Source of the DNA: Mesotaenium endlicherianum
Lineage: Eukaryota; Streptophyta; Zygnematophyceae; Zygnematales; Mesotaeniaceae
Length of the DNA stretch: 36,721 nt
Assembly: GCA_009602735.1 (NCBI GenBank)
Contig: WELA01003606.1
Span: forward strand, 616,397 to 653,117
Direction: 5' to 3'
Under the pieces are notes generated by a model. It saw nothing but the letters and a program-made list of their open reading frames with translations. It was not told the origin of the DNA and did not search any database. Shown here in pieces: positions 21,838-31,453 of the stretch (its first letter is position 1; each line of letters starts with the position of its first letter). Both the position numbers and the translations under genes were made by a program.

Positions 21838-21926
21838 TTAATCGTACGCTTAGTACGAGCGTACCGACGCAGTACGCTTATTTAAGCGTACGAAGGTTGG
21901 CCAATACGGCGTACGGCGTAACCCAA
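21838..21926. promoter_or_regulatory. T right terminal and subterminal repeats
   Basis: Contains GTACGCTTAGTACGAGCGTAC, a palindromic GTACGCTTATTTAAGCGTAC, and the terminal inverted repeat CGTACGGCGTAACCC. It mirrors the word content of the left end. The last two bases (AA) depart from the hAT consensus terminus. Confidence 0.7.
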
Positions 21927-21934
21927 CTTTTATG
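21927..21934. repeat. 8-bp target-site duplication of T, right copy
   Basis: CTTTTATG, identical to 14362-14369. Confidence 0.93.
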
Positions 21935-22510
21935 GAGCAGATGGCCAAGACTTGGGATATGGCAACGACGTGTATTCGGAAGGTACAGGAAGAGCAGGTC
22001 AAGCATGCTAACAAGCACAGGAGGGAAGTGACATTCCATGTGGGCGACAAAGTACTCTTGTCCACAGAGAACCTACCTTTCACAGGCAAGAGGAAACTGC
22101 GGGCACGGTTTACAGGTCCCTTTGTAGTGCTCAAGCAGGTAAATCCAGTGGCCTACAAGTTGGAACTTTCTTCAGGCTGGCGTATCCATGATGTGTTCCA
22201 TGTTAGTTGTTTGCGGCCATACGTTGACCCGAATGAAGGACATCCAGGACGACTACCTACACCGCCACCACCAGTCGAGATCGATGATGTATTGGAGTAG
22301 GATGTGGAGGCGATTGTCGGCGGTCGACGAGTCAAGCGAGGTCAACGACTTGTTCAAGAGTATCTGGTCAAGTGGAAGGGCTACCATGCGGACGACAACA
22401 CTTGGGAGCCAGAGGCCAACTTGACTCATTGTAATAGTAAGTTGAGACTTTATTTGCAGAATGCGTCGAGGACGTCGCATCTTGAGGAGGGGGATGATGT
22501 AAGGTCATAG
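21935..22510 (+). pseudogene. W pol, 3' part: integrase tail and chromodomain
   Basis: It continues W pol after T: EQMAKTWDMATTCIRK, the integrase C-terminal barrel (VTFHVGDKVLLSTEN, RARFTGPFVVLKQVNPVAYK, HDVFHVSCLRPYV). An in-frame TAG at 22298-22300 comes just before the chromodomain ([35 protein letters not shown]). The frame ends at 22510, inside the 3' LTR. The chromodomain should bind methylated histone tails and direct integration. Confidence 0.87.
22483..22497 (+). other. W polypurine tract
   Basis: GAGGAGGGGGATGA directly precedes the 3' LTR start TGTAAGG and is the expected primer for plus-strand DNA synthesis. Confidence 0.8.
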
Positions 22511-23236
22511 GTTTATAAAGTGCATTTTTAAGTTTCATGAATGTATGTTTTGATTGCATAGAAGTCTAAAGTGCACTTTTGTGGTCGTTTTGATACCAAG
22601 TTCATCGAATTTGGTCAAGTATTGAGAGAGTTATGGATTTCCAAAATTTAATAAGTTTTGAGGTCGGTTGACGACTGTCCTTAATTCGCGGTGAGCGCGA
22701 CCGTCGATTGAGCGTCGAGCGATCTGGCCCGTTAGAATAAACTCGAACCTTCACGTAAGTTCGGCTGACGCGGAGTGCCGACTAGGTCGATTTACCTCGA
22801 AGTTTCGGTTTAGCCTAGCGCGTCTAAGATAGAATATTCTAGTAATGTTGATGCATGTATGTGGACGTCAATTCGGCCCGACATGTCAGATTAGACCGAT
22901 CTGGCTTTCTCACAAATATTCTGGAAGGGACGATTTGACGAACATTTAAGAAAATCCGTAGCTTCCCTCTAGAGAGGAGCACTTAGGCAGAAAATTATAA
23001 AAAGGCATAACTTCTTTGTTTCTTATCAGTTTTCACTTCTGTAAATTTCTACGGATTTGTAATGACAAGGCCTTTCTTTCTAGATCATTTGTGAGCAGTT
23101 TCTTGCTACTCAAAATGTTGAGTATTTTTCCTAAGCTTTCCTAGTGATATGCGGCTGCACTCTCTATAGTATGATTGCAACTAGTTCCTTTCCTCGTGAA
23201 TCACTATGCTTCCACTAGGGCAATTTGCCCTTTTCA
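22498..23236 (+). repeat. W 3' LTR (739 bp)
   Basis: It starts TGTAAGGTCATAGG and ends GCCCTTTTCA. It aligns throughout with 9671-10419, with a few short indels and about 40 substitutions by hand count. The next five bases are the TSD TTGAG. Confidence 0.93.
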
Positions 23237-23241
23237 TTGAG
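23237..23241. repeat. W target-site duplication, right copy (TTGAG)
   Basis: Identical to 9666-9670, where it is also the end of the interrupted Z codon series. Confidence 0.92.
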
Positions 23242-24235
23242 GGCGCGATAGTCCACACACATCCTCAAAGTACCGTCCTTCTTCTTGACAAATAGCACCG
23301 GGGCTCCAGATGGCGACTTGCTAGGTCGAATAAAGTCCTGGTCCAGTAGCTCCTTAATTTGCTTCTTAACTTTGTCTAGCTCCGTGTATGACATCTTGAA
23401 CGTAGGTCGAGAGATGGGCTTGCTTCCGGGCTCCAACTCTATCTTGTGGTCTACGAATCTCTTACGGGGTAGGCCCTTGGGCATATCTGGGGAGAATACT
23501 TCTTCGTAGTCCTTCAAGACTTCTTGTACCTCCTCGGGAACAGGACTGACTCTCAATGTCTTTCTTGATGTCTTTTGGCGTGATCAAGGCTAAAAGAAGC
23601 TCGTGTCTCTTCCTCACAAGTCTCTTGAGTTGGAGGGCGGACAATAGTATCTCTTGTGCCGGCTTCTTGATGTCTTGGGTCTAGATATTCTGGATTGCGC
23701 GCAAAATACAGATTCTTGAAGTGATGTCATTCTTGATCTTGATAGTACCGTCTCTCCAATCAACTTGGGGGTTGTGCTTGGTCAACCAAGGCGTCCCTAG
23801 GATGACGTCGTACTTGCCCAATTGCATGGGGAAAAACACTACTCTATCCTTGAAGGACTTGATAGAAAATGACAAGGGGTACGTCTTCTTGGAAGGGGTA
23901 GTATAGGAAGATTCGTCGGGCATCATAATCTTCTCGTCGTGGTCAAGAGTTCGCATAGTAATACCGTGCTTGGTGGCAAAATCTGCAGCGATGAAGTTGC
24001 CTTGAGCTCCGCTATCCACCAAGATGTGGACCTTCTCTCCTCCAAGGTAACCTCTCAAACTCATTGGAGCTGGAACGTCGTCTTCAACGGGGGTCTCCAC
24101 CTCACTTGGCTTGTTGTCTTTTCGTGAAGTGGGTCTTGGGGTGGTAGGCTCCTGGCCTACCGGCGCTGTCCGTTTTTTGACAACTTTTTGGGGCATGAGA
24201 GTGCACAATGGCTCTTTTCCTTACGAAAAAAGCAT
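23242..24235 (-). pseudogene. Z pol, 5' part: zinc knuckle remnant, protease and start of reverse transcriptase
   Basis: On the minus strand a degenerate zinc knuckle CFFRKEKSHCALSC has Arg where the second Cys should be. The protease follows with VHILVDSGAQGNFIAADF and YDVILGTPWLTKHNPQVDW. A frameshifted linker leads to the reverse transcriptase N terminus: [40 protein letters not shown] and [14 protein letters not shown] residues ending at the W insertion. The tail EKGKLP of the open frame is W LTR read-through. Confidence 0.85.
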
Positions 24236-24245
24236 AGTCCAGCCG

Positions 24246-25357
24246 TCATGAGAGCTTCTCAGCCGGGGAGAGTCTTCCTTTCACTCCTTGCTGGTTTCTT
24301 GCATCATAAGTGTCATTGGAGGGTCTTCCACTCTTCCAGGCAGCCGCGGGGTCCCTTTTAATAACTCCAATTTCCATGGGTGTGGGTCCAGATTCGGATG
24401 TGGAAGGGGTTGCGTACACCCGCGTCGCCGGTGCCCGTGAAGATGAAGGCACGGAGTGCTTGAAGTCCAAGGAATGCACCTTTTGAGCCACTTCAATAAT
24501 CTTTGAAAATTCCGTTAAGCCGTGTAATTCCACTTCTTTTGCCATCTTGGACTTGAGGCCAGACACATAACTATCAATCTTCTCCTCGAGCGACATGTTG
24601 GGGATCTCAAGAGTGAGGTCATGAAATCTGGATGTATATTCTTGAACGAACGTTGTTTGCTTGAGATGGCAAAGCTTTTCTCGAGCAATTTTCTCTGCAT
24701 TGATGAGCATGAATTGTTTCTGGAGGGCTTCACAAAAATTCACCCATCTTGCATATGATGGTCGGGGCTCTTGACCGGGTACGGGATGCGCCACAGCTTG
24801 ATATACATCCGCTTGATAGTTCCGCCACCATGATGTTACTGCTCCTCTAAGCAAGGTAACGGCAAAAGGGACGTAGTCCTCCTCGGGTACTTCAAGGAAT
24901 GTGAGGTACGTCTCCACTTGTAGAGTCACAGATTTGGTTTGGCTCCTCTCCCAGGATTGAAAGTGTCTGGTTTGCCAGGCTTGATGAGTTTCCTTGCTCT
25001 TATACGCTCTTGTGGAGGCGCTTGAGCCGAGGCTGGATTTTGAGCGTTGCTCGCAATAGGGACAACCATGGCAGCCATAGCTTCTCTAGACGCTTACACG
25101 GTTGCTTCATAGGTGGCCAAGCCCACTTGGTTGTGGACGGTCATTAGGAAGTCTGCCCACTCATTTGCGGGAACTCCTTGTGGTGGAGTCAACTTTGCTA
25201 TAGCGGCTGCCTCGGGATTTGACAGTGCTCCTCCTTGTTGTGCTTCTTGTTGTTGCAGATTTTCTTGAGTGGGCTCTTCCATCGGCGCTGGAGGAGGGTC
25301 TCTTGGAGAGGAAGGGCTTCCTTCGAAAGCTTGCTGTTGGTCTTGAGGATTGGCCAT
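24246..25357 (-). pseudogene. Z gag, broken
   Basis: The start at 25357 (MANPQDQQQAF) gives a Gln/Pro-rich N terminus. A TAA at 25094-25096 interrupts it, and a frameshift lies between there and 24929. The capsid core reads YLTFLEVPEEDYVPFAVTLL, GAVTSWWRNYQ, FCEALQKQFM, VQEYTSRFHDL and EKIDSYVSGLK. It ends at 24246, before the damaged zinc knuckle. It is placed between the primer-binding site and protease, as in other chromoviruses. Confidence 0.82.
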
Positions 25358-25378
25358 CTTCTTGTGCTACCAAAGTGC

Positions 25379-25394
25379 CTAGCTCCGATACGAC
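25379..25394 (-). other. Z primer-binding site (initiator Met tRNA-like)
   Basis: Reading leftwards from the 5' LTR, the minus strand gives GTCGTATCGGAGCTAGG, which fits the initiator-Met complement TGGTATCAGAGCC with a few changes. The start of the gag frame lies about 20 bases further on. Confidence 0.65.
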
Positions 25395-25895
25395 TGTAGT
25401 GAAACAGATAGATAAAGTACTTAGTAAAATAGAATACTTTATCTATTCAAAACAAGGATCTTTGAACACAAGTGGTAGCTTCTTGAAAGAGAGATGGCTT
25501 CTTGAAAGTTAATATATTTTGGAACTTGGCATGTACAAGAGTGATTCTCGAATGTCTTTCTATGTTCTAGCTCTTGTTTATATACTTGCTACATAAGTAA
25601 TTTCTAGGAAGGTGTATGTTGATGTGTTGGCACCCAACACCTCTCAAAACTTGCCACCTCTTTGTAGAATAATATACACATGTTTTTTTGACCTAAAAAT
25701 GGCACAGTTGACTTTTGCCACATGGAGTTCTTCTAGGTCTTTCCTCTAACTTCGAAAATGCCTTAGAAGGTTCAAAGGACATGAACCAAGTCACTAGAGT
25801 ATCTATTCACACTTAACTCCACACAATACTACTCCAATATATTCAAAAGCATTAAAATACATGCAAACTAATATACTATAACTCAAATCACTACA
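25395..25895 (-). repeat. Z 5' LTR (501 bp)
   Basis: TGTAGTGA...TCACTACA, a perfect 8-bp inverted terminus. It aligns along its whole length with 5757-6254. Confidence 0.88.
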
Positions 25896-25964
25896 TCCTC
25901 ATTCCACACTACTAACACTTAGCAAAAAATTTCAAAACGATAGCTTATTTTTAGTTTTCTTACA
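25896..25964 (-). repeat. X 3' LTR, second part (right of the Z insertion)
   Basis: It starts with the right TSD copy TCCTC and continues ATTCCACACTACTAACAC, AAACGATAGCTTAT and TTTTCTTACA. It matches 4262-4332 of the isolated LTR, including the ACA end. Confidence 0.8.
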
Positions 25965-27723
25965 CCCCTCCCTTTCAGCTAAGGCGTCCCTGCCTTTTCG
26001 CTGAAAGCTTCTATTTCCTGGCTCTGCGGCTGGGGGTTTTAGGAAGGCAGTAGGACATTCCCACCGTCCTGCCATCATCTCTTCTTTGCCAATGCAGAAG
26101 GTGTGCCGACGGGCACTACACTTATCGCAAGTTATCATTGCTTCTTGATCATCCAGCACTTTGCAACTGGCACAAGGCATGGCTGGCACCAATTCCTCGG
26201 GCACAGTCTTAACCGTAGGATCGATATTTGGCAAATGGCACAGCAAACAGTTCTGCTCGTGATCTCTCATGGTCTTGCAGTCAGAACCTTCCAGTTCCAA
26301 CACACAATTGTCGAACGCATGTTACACGCGTAAGATCACTGCACCTGAACTGGTGTCGAGGGTGGTCTTGGTCTGGCGCTTGCGGTAGACAAAATCTCCT
26401 TCCTAGATCTGCGTCATTTGCAAGCGGTAGCTCCCATCTCGCGTCCTGGCGTAACGCTGCGTATCTCTTTTCTGCGCAATTTTTAGATTGTCCTGGGCGG
26501 CAGGCATCATGCGCTCAAGTAACGCCTTGCGGCGTACCATGACCTTTAGCAGTTCATCAGGGTCGTCCAGGTCTTTCCACTGCTCATTCTCCTGCTTGAT
26601 GCTGCTGGGAACAACTGGGCTTTTGCCAAACAGAATCTGGTAAGGCGAGTAATTCGCCAAAGCAGCTTGCTTGCTAAATCTGTAACCCATAAACAGCCAT
26701 GGCAGGGCCAGACCCCAATCACGCTTATCATGCTCAAGGCAAAATTTGCGCAAAGCAGACTTAATGGTTTGCACCATCCGTTCTGCTAGACCATCTGCTT
26801 GTGGGTGATCTCTAGACGTAGTGCGATGGTTAGTGAAGCATCTGTCCAAGAGTTTCTGGAAAGATCCTTGGACCTCAAACCCTTGGTCTTTCAGCACTTT
26901 TGCTGGAGCTCCATGACGTACAATCACACCGTTGAGAAGCACTTTTGCGGTCCCTAAGCTCTCCTTTGGAGTTAGAGGCACAACCTCTATCCACTTAGAG
27001 AAATGCTCAATCATGACCATAATGTACTTGTTACCTCGCTTGGACAACGGTAGCTCGCCTGCGAGATCGCAGCTCCAACGGTAGCCTAGGCCCATGATTG
27101 GCAAAGGTTGCAGATGTGGATGTTGCTGTGTAAAACCAGCCTTGACGCGATCACAGCTTTGGCAGGCCTTGACCACATCCTCACACTACTGCTTCATGCC
27201 CCTCCACCAGTAAGACAGCTCGAGAAGAATGTACGTCTTCTTGACAACATAGTGTCCAGTATTCCCGTGCATTTCCTGCACCAGAGCTCGCCTTTTGGTG
27301 GATTCTGGCACCAACTTCTCGTGACCAATTTCTTCAATCTTGAAGAGGTTATTGCGTTTCCAGCAAGATCTTTTAGCTCAATGGCTCACCTGGTCCTTCT
27401 CTTTCACAGATAATTCCTCCATGTGGATTCTCGTCTTCAGCCAGTGCATAGTGGCTTGATCTTTCCAGATCTTTGGACTGAACATGGGTAGAGGTGCAGC
27501 TTCACTTGATGCTACCATTCTAGCCATTTCGGCCAAGCAGGCTGCCAACTCTGCTGGGCTACTCGGATCTTCGTCTTCTGGAGCTCTTGTTTTGTCGTCT
27601 GAGCATGGGTCCGGGTTCCTGCTGAGTCCATCGGCGTCGTTGAGTCCACCGGCTCGGTGCACCATCGTCATCTGGTACTCTTGGAGCTTGAGAGCCCAGC
27701 GAGCCAATTTACCAGTGAGGTCT
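25932..27723 (-). pseudogene. X pol, 3' part: RNase H end, integrase and C-terminal PHD finger
   Basis: Enters at the Y' insertion with ARWALKLQEYQMTMVHRAGG and ADGLSRNP (RNase H end). After a stop and shifts comes the integrase HHCC site (MHGNTGHYVVKK, VKACQSC), then the core with Asp in SCDLAGELP, Asp in LKDQGFEV (SDQG expected) and Glu in DGLAERMVQTIK. The downstream part reads ARTRDGSYRLQMTQI, TAG at about 26403, then EGDFVYRKRQ in the same frame, a TAA near 26333, and CLLCHLPNIDPTV. A PHD zinc finger follows: CASCKVLDDQEAMITCDKC, then SARRHTFC and WECP (C4HC3 pattern). The frame ends at 25932 inside the LTR. No chromodomain is seen. A PHD finger reads histone H3 tails in other proteins. 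Confidence 0.8.
25965..25976 (-). other. X polypurine tract
   Basis: CCCCTCCCTTTC on the plus strand is GAAAGGGAGGGG on the minus strand, immediately before the X 3' LTR. It fixes X as a minus-strand element and supports the LTR boundary at 25964. Confidence 0.75.
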
Positions 27724-28186
27724 TGTAATGAATCAGTATATTAGTAGATATAACATTCATTTAAATATAATAGTTAATCATGTTCAGCCTGCTGAACTCT
27801 AGCTAAATATTCAGTTTGCTGGACTTTATATTTAATAGCAATTTAATGACTCAGCCGGAAGCAGCAGGATGAAGTCAACTTAAGTCAGCTTGCTGACACA
27901 TTCTTTGACAGCCAGCTGACTTCCGTACTCGGTAGCAGCGACCTGCCTCAATATGCATCTAAGTATGATAGGCTGGATGAATGGCCAGATGACATCCCTA
28001 TGATGGATGGCGATTCGGGATGATGGGAGATGGCGCTGAATTTGGTTAACCGAGGTCTTACCAACGTGGTTAACTCCCGGGTAGGCAGTGCCATCGCACT
28101 GGCCGTTGAACAGTAAACTCATTCCATGTACATAGGCTAGGATTGCTCTCGAGTTCGGCATTCGGAAAAGAGGCCAACTCTCTTGT
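27724..28186 (+). repeat. Y' 5' LTR, truncated (first ~460 of ~720 bp)
   Basis: It starts TGTAATGAATCAGTATATTAG and aligns, in opposite orientation, to the outer two-thirds of the Y 3' LTR (31339 leftwards) up to CTCTTGTACAGCTTA. There it switches to pol sequence. Because Y' and Y face each other, these LTRs look like long terminal inverted repeats around 28187-30880, but the flanking PPT and pol context show they are LTRs. Confidence 0.8.
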
Positions 28187-29594
28187 ACAGCTTAAGGGAG
28201 GGGTCTGGGTGACTGAAACCACTTCAGGCAGGCTGAAGCTGGTCGTTCCTAATAACTTGGAAATAAGGTCCCTTTTATTGAGTCAAGCACATGAAAGTTT
28301 ATTGGGTGGGCATTTGGGGCAGGCCAAAACTGTTGGCAAACTGGCAAAACATTATCATTGGGAGGGATTGCCCCGAGAGGTCTTGAAATATGTGAATAAC
28401 TGTGATCAGTGTCAAAGAAATAAGTCCAGGCACACACCACTGGGAGGTCTCTTGCAACCGCTGCCCATCCCAGCGAGACGCTGGGAAACTATATCCGTGG
28501 ACTGGGTGGTCACACTGCCACGAACTGCTAATGGGCATGATTCAATACTGGAAGTCGTGGATAAACCGACAAAAATGTTCATTTTCATCCCCACAACTGT
28601 CAAAGTCACTGCACTCAAAACCGCGAGACAGTTCTACAACCATGTAGTATGCCAACATGGGCTCCCCTCTAATATCATCTCAGACCGAGACTCAAAATTT
28701 ACCTCCAAGTTCTGGAGAGCTTTAATGGGGTTAATGGGAGTCAAACAGCTGCTCAGCACAACAAACCCCCCTTAGACTGATGGGCAAACTGAAAGAACTA
28801 ACCGAGTTCTCCAGGAGGTGCTGAGAGCATATATTAACCAAAAACAAGATAATTGGGATGACTTCTTGCCTCAAATTCATTTTGCAGTCAATAGCGCGGT
28901 GCACGCGTCAACGGGCAAGACTCCTTTTAAACTCAGCTTGGGTAGAGTCCCTAAGTCTCCTTTAGATGTACCGGGGGAGTCTTTAACTCACCCTGAAGGA
29001 ATTGACAATCCGGTCTCCCTCCAGTTAACTCAGGAGTTTGCTGACACACTGTCAGAAGTCCAATAAAACCTGCACAAAGCCCAAGAAAACCACCAAAAAT
29101 ACGCTAATCAACACCGTCGGGAGCTGACATTTTCTCAGGGCGATTTAGTCAAACTGCATTCCCAGCACCTGTACCTCCCTGGTGTGGTCAAGAAAAACCT
29201 TGGCCTTGTCTGGGTCGGTCCATATTCGGTGGTGCGTCGTGTCGGTCAGAATGCTTACAAACTGAACATGTCAGCAGACTACAAGGGTCACCCGGTCTTT
29301 AATGTCTCCTTCCTGGAACCATACATCAAAGGTGATACACTGTTCACAGGTCGGTTACCTGTCCAATCGGGACCGGTCCCCGCTGTTTGGGCCGGCGACC
29401 CTGAGAAATATGAGGTTGAGGAGATTTTAGACGCGCGCTCGGTCCGTCGATCGTCTAAAGATGTCATGAAGTACCTCATTCGATGGAAGGGTTACGATGC
29501 CTCTGAGGACACTTGGGAATCTAAAGACCATTTGACTAATGCCAAAGGGGCGTTGAAACGATTCCACCTTCAGGCGGCTGGAGCATCCCCCTAA
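28187..29594 (+). pseudogene. Y' pol, 3' part: integrase and chromodomain
   Basis: The frame begins at the LTR junction with [16 protein letters not shown] and continues through the HHCC site ([24 protein letters not shown]). The integrase core follows: Asp in SVDWVVTLP, Asp in SDRDSKF, Glu in [11 protein letters not shown]. Two nonsense codons, TAG at 28773-28775 and TAA at 29064-29066, are the only breaks. The integrase C-terminal barrel ([28 protein letters not shown]) and a chromodomain ([32 protein letters not shown]) follow. The stop is TAA at 29592-29594. Confidence 0.87.
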
Positions 29595-30009
29595 CAGTCA
29601 ATTCCATTGACACGGGAAGGTGACAGGAGGTCCTGTCTCCATTTAGGAAAACATGACAGTTAGTCTGCGAGAGCGTGAACGGGGACAGTTATAAGAACCC
29701 TAAGTGTCAGCATAGTGACAGAGCGGACAGAGAGCGTGAACAGGGACGGCTATGTGAACCCTAAGTGTCAGCATAGTGACAGAGGGGACAGCCTGGCCCA
29801 CATAAAACACCACCTTTAGCTGAGGGAAAAACGAAAAACACATTCATACGTTTATGTCTAGTACACCGCAACAACGTCAACTCCTAGCAATCACCCTGTG
29901 AGGTAAACAGGAACGAATACACTATACTAATACAAACTTACTCCCTTCCTGAAACTTCTAGGACAAGAGTCGATATCCTACTAACTTGTGCCCTCGTTAC
30001 ATGTGCAGA
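29595..30009 (+). other. Y' pol-ORF3 spacer with branch-point and splice-acceptor motifs
   Basis: Contains a 61-bp tandem duplication (29671-29792, units starting GAGCGTGAAC) that is absent from the Y copy. The shared segment CATACGTTTATGT...GGTAAACAG follows. Then TACTAAC at 29979-29985, 21 bases, and CAG at 30006-30008 immediately before A-ATG of ORF3. The same signals are kept in Y. Confidence 0.6.
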
Positions 30010-30620
30010 ATGGCTCCCACCACACAAAAGGAGGACAGGAAGCGCAAGGCAGAAGGAGCCACGAGGACAATGGAGCAATACCAGAAGGAGCTGGCGGCGA
30101 CGTCCTTCACCAAGAGAGAACAAGAAAGGGTCCGCAAACAACAAGAGGCGGCAGAAGAGGCACAGAGGAGGAAGGATTAGGAAGCGGAAAACCTCAGGAA
30201 AGCTGAGGAGGAGAGACAGAAGAAACTACAAAAAGAAGCGGCGGCGGCAGAGGAGGAGAAAAGGAAAAAGGCTGAAGCGGACAGGCAGAAGAGCTTGGCC
30301 ACTTACAGGTATACTGTGGTGGGTGGCCAAAACTTTGATAACCTGAAGGAAGCATTACTGGCAGTCCAGGAGATCAACAAGCTGGAACAGACAACACTGC
30401 TACAGAGAGAAGGAACTGCAGCACTGGATAGGTACATTGAGACACACACTGGTGTGGTCCTCTACGAGGAATATGCCAAGATGGTGGGCTATACAGCAGA
30501 GCTGGCCCGGTACCTTGCCGATGATTCAGAGAACAAGCTAGTTCCAATATCGGGAACAGTGGGAGATGAAAGACTCATCAGAATGGTGAGCATGCGGCCC
30601 GATAGATTTAAGAACACGGT
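30010..30620 (+). pseudogene. Y' ORF3, 5' third, truncated by Y
   Basis: Starts MAPTTQKEDRKRKAEG at 30010 (an upstream in-frame ATG is at 30001). It has an acidic/basic coiled-coil-like region, an in-frame TAG at 30178-30180, and resumes with NLRKAEEERQKK and SLATYRYTVVGGQNF. It stays alignable to Y ORF3 until RPDRFKNTV, where the Y LTR begins at 30621. The conservation of protein rather than only DNA suggests a real gene in the family; this copy is dead. Confidence 0.75.
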
Positions 30621-31339
30621 TGAAATGAATCGACTTACCAAATAGGCGATTAACAATTAATAAATATCTTTATATCAGCAAGTAATCTTATGGTATTTCC
30701 GTTAACTAGTTAAACGGCAAAGGACAATACACTAGCAGATAATAATACTCGTAAGTCAAATGCGAGTAAACTAGCATCAATGATGCAAATCAGTAAACTC
30801 ATACATAAGCAAGGTTAGAAGACAGTGCGTATCAATGGCTTCTCGCCTTGGATTCAGAGTTCTCTCAGTAAGCTGTACAAGAGAGTTGGCCTCGTTTCCG
30901 AATGCCGAACTCGAGAGCAATGCCTAGCATATGTACATGGAATGAGTTTACTGTTCAACGGTCAGTGCGATGGCACCGCCTACCCGGGAGTTAACCACGT
31001 TGGTAGGACCTCGGTTAACCAAATCCACCGCCATCTCCCATCATCCCGAATAGCCATCCATCATAGGGATGTCATCTGGCTATTCATCTAGCATATCGCA
31101 CTTAGATGCATATCAAGGCAGTTCGCTGCTACCGAGTACGGAAGTCAGCTTGCTGTCAAAGAATGTGTCAGCAAGCTGACTTATATGGACTTTCAGCCTG
31201 CTGCTTTCCACTGAGTCAGTAAACTGATAATTATGTAAAGTCCAGCAAACAGACTATTAACTAAAGTTCAACAGGCTGAACTTAACTAACTATTATATTT
31301 AAATGAATATTATATCCACTAATATACTGATTCATTACA
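30621..31339 (-). repeat. Y 3' LTR (719 bp)
   Basis: On the minus strand it starts TGTAATGAATCAG and ends CGATTCATTTCA; the ends pair as TGTAATGAATC / GATTCATTTCA with one mismatch. The polypurine tract adjoins the start. It contains an inverted repeat GTCAGCTTGCTG / CAGCAAGCTGAC (31144-31180, 13-base spacer) that is also present, less perfectly, in Y'. Confidence 0.87.
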
Positions 31340-31352
31340 ATCCCTCCAACTT
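31340..31352 (-). other. Y polypurine tract
   Basis: AAGTTGGAGGGAT on the minus strand, directly before the LTR. The core AAGTTGGAGGG also occurs in the pol-ORF3 spacer at 33332-33346. Confidence 0.75.
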
Positions 31353-31453
31353 AACCTGTTATCGCCTCGACAACATTAAACTGCAGAAATTTTTAAATAA
31401 GGGAGCTGAACCTGACCAGCCTCCCTTACTGACTGCCTCTTCAGCGTGTCACC

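Larger units (their letters stand above)
14370..21926 (-). mobile_element. element T: hAT DNA transposon, complete, nested in W
   Basis: This 7,557-bp element has an 8-bp TSD and terminal inverted repeats: left CAGGGTTACGCCGTACG, right end reading in reverse TTGGGTTACGCCGTACG. The usual hAT CAGGG start is present at the left; the right terminal dinucleotide has decayed (CCCAA where CCCTG is expected). It holds one minus-strand transposase gene, clustered subterminal GTACGCTTA-type words at both ends, two tRNA-like fragments, a 235-bp period duplication and about 3 kb of palindrome-based satellite. The transposase is nearly intact, so T is probably the youngest layer in this stack. Confidence 0.93.
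9671..23236 (+). mobile_element. element W: Ty3/gypsy chromovirus, complete LTR to LTR, nested in Z
   Basis: This plus-strand element is 13.6 kb long because hAT element T is inside it; about 6.0 kb without T. Order: 5' LTR, Met-tRNA primer-binding site, gag, protease, reverse transcriptase, RNase H, integrase, [T], integrase tail, chromodomain, polypurine tract, 3' LTR. It has a perfect 5-bp TSD. The LTRs differ at roughly 40 of about 735 aligned positions by hand count, so this is an old insertion of an age close to Z. Coding is degraded by several frameshifts, stops and an integrase deletion. Confidence 0.93.
5757..25895 (-). mobile_element. element Z: Ty3/gypsy chromovirus, complete LTR to LTR, nested in X
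   Basis: Z runs from TGTAGTGA at 5757 to TCACTACA at 25895, giving perfect inverted ends, and is 20.1 kb only because W (13.6 kb) is inside it. Order on the minus strand: 5' LTR, primer-binding site, gag, protease, reverse transcriptase, [W], rest of reverse transcriptase, RNase H, integrase, chromodomain, polypurine tract, 3' LTR. The TSD is imperfect: TCCTC at 25896-25900 against CTCTC at 5752-5756. The isolated X LTR gives the uninterrupted target AGTTCCTCATTCC. By hand count the two LTRs differ at about 30 of 498 positions. Coding is decayed by frameshifts and stops. Confidence 0.85.
27724..30620 (+). mobile_element. element Y': internally deleted family-Y retrotransposon, nested in X (interrupted by Y)
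   Basis: Plus strand. It consists of a truncated 5' LTR joined to the 3' part of pol, then the pol-ORF3 spacer and the first third of ORF3. There it is cut by Y at 30621; the rest should lie past the right edge. It is inserted in X pol after GGTCT (27719-27723, presumptive TSD, partner outside window). Older than Y: it has several stops and is clearly diverged. Confidence 0.8.

Noticed and set aside
27724..31339. DNA transposon or foldback element with about 460-bp terminal inverted repeats that captured retroelement sequence
   Set aside because: The right repeat is a full 719-bp LTR next to a polypurine tract and Y ORF3, and the left repeat is the same LTR truncated in an oppositely oriented copy; two facing LTR elements explain the symmetry.
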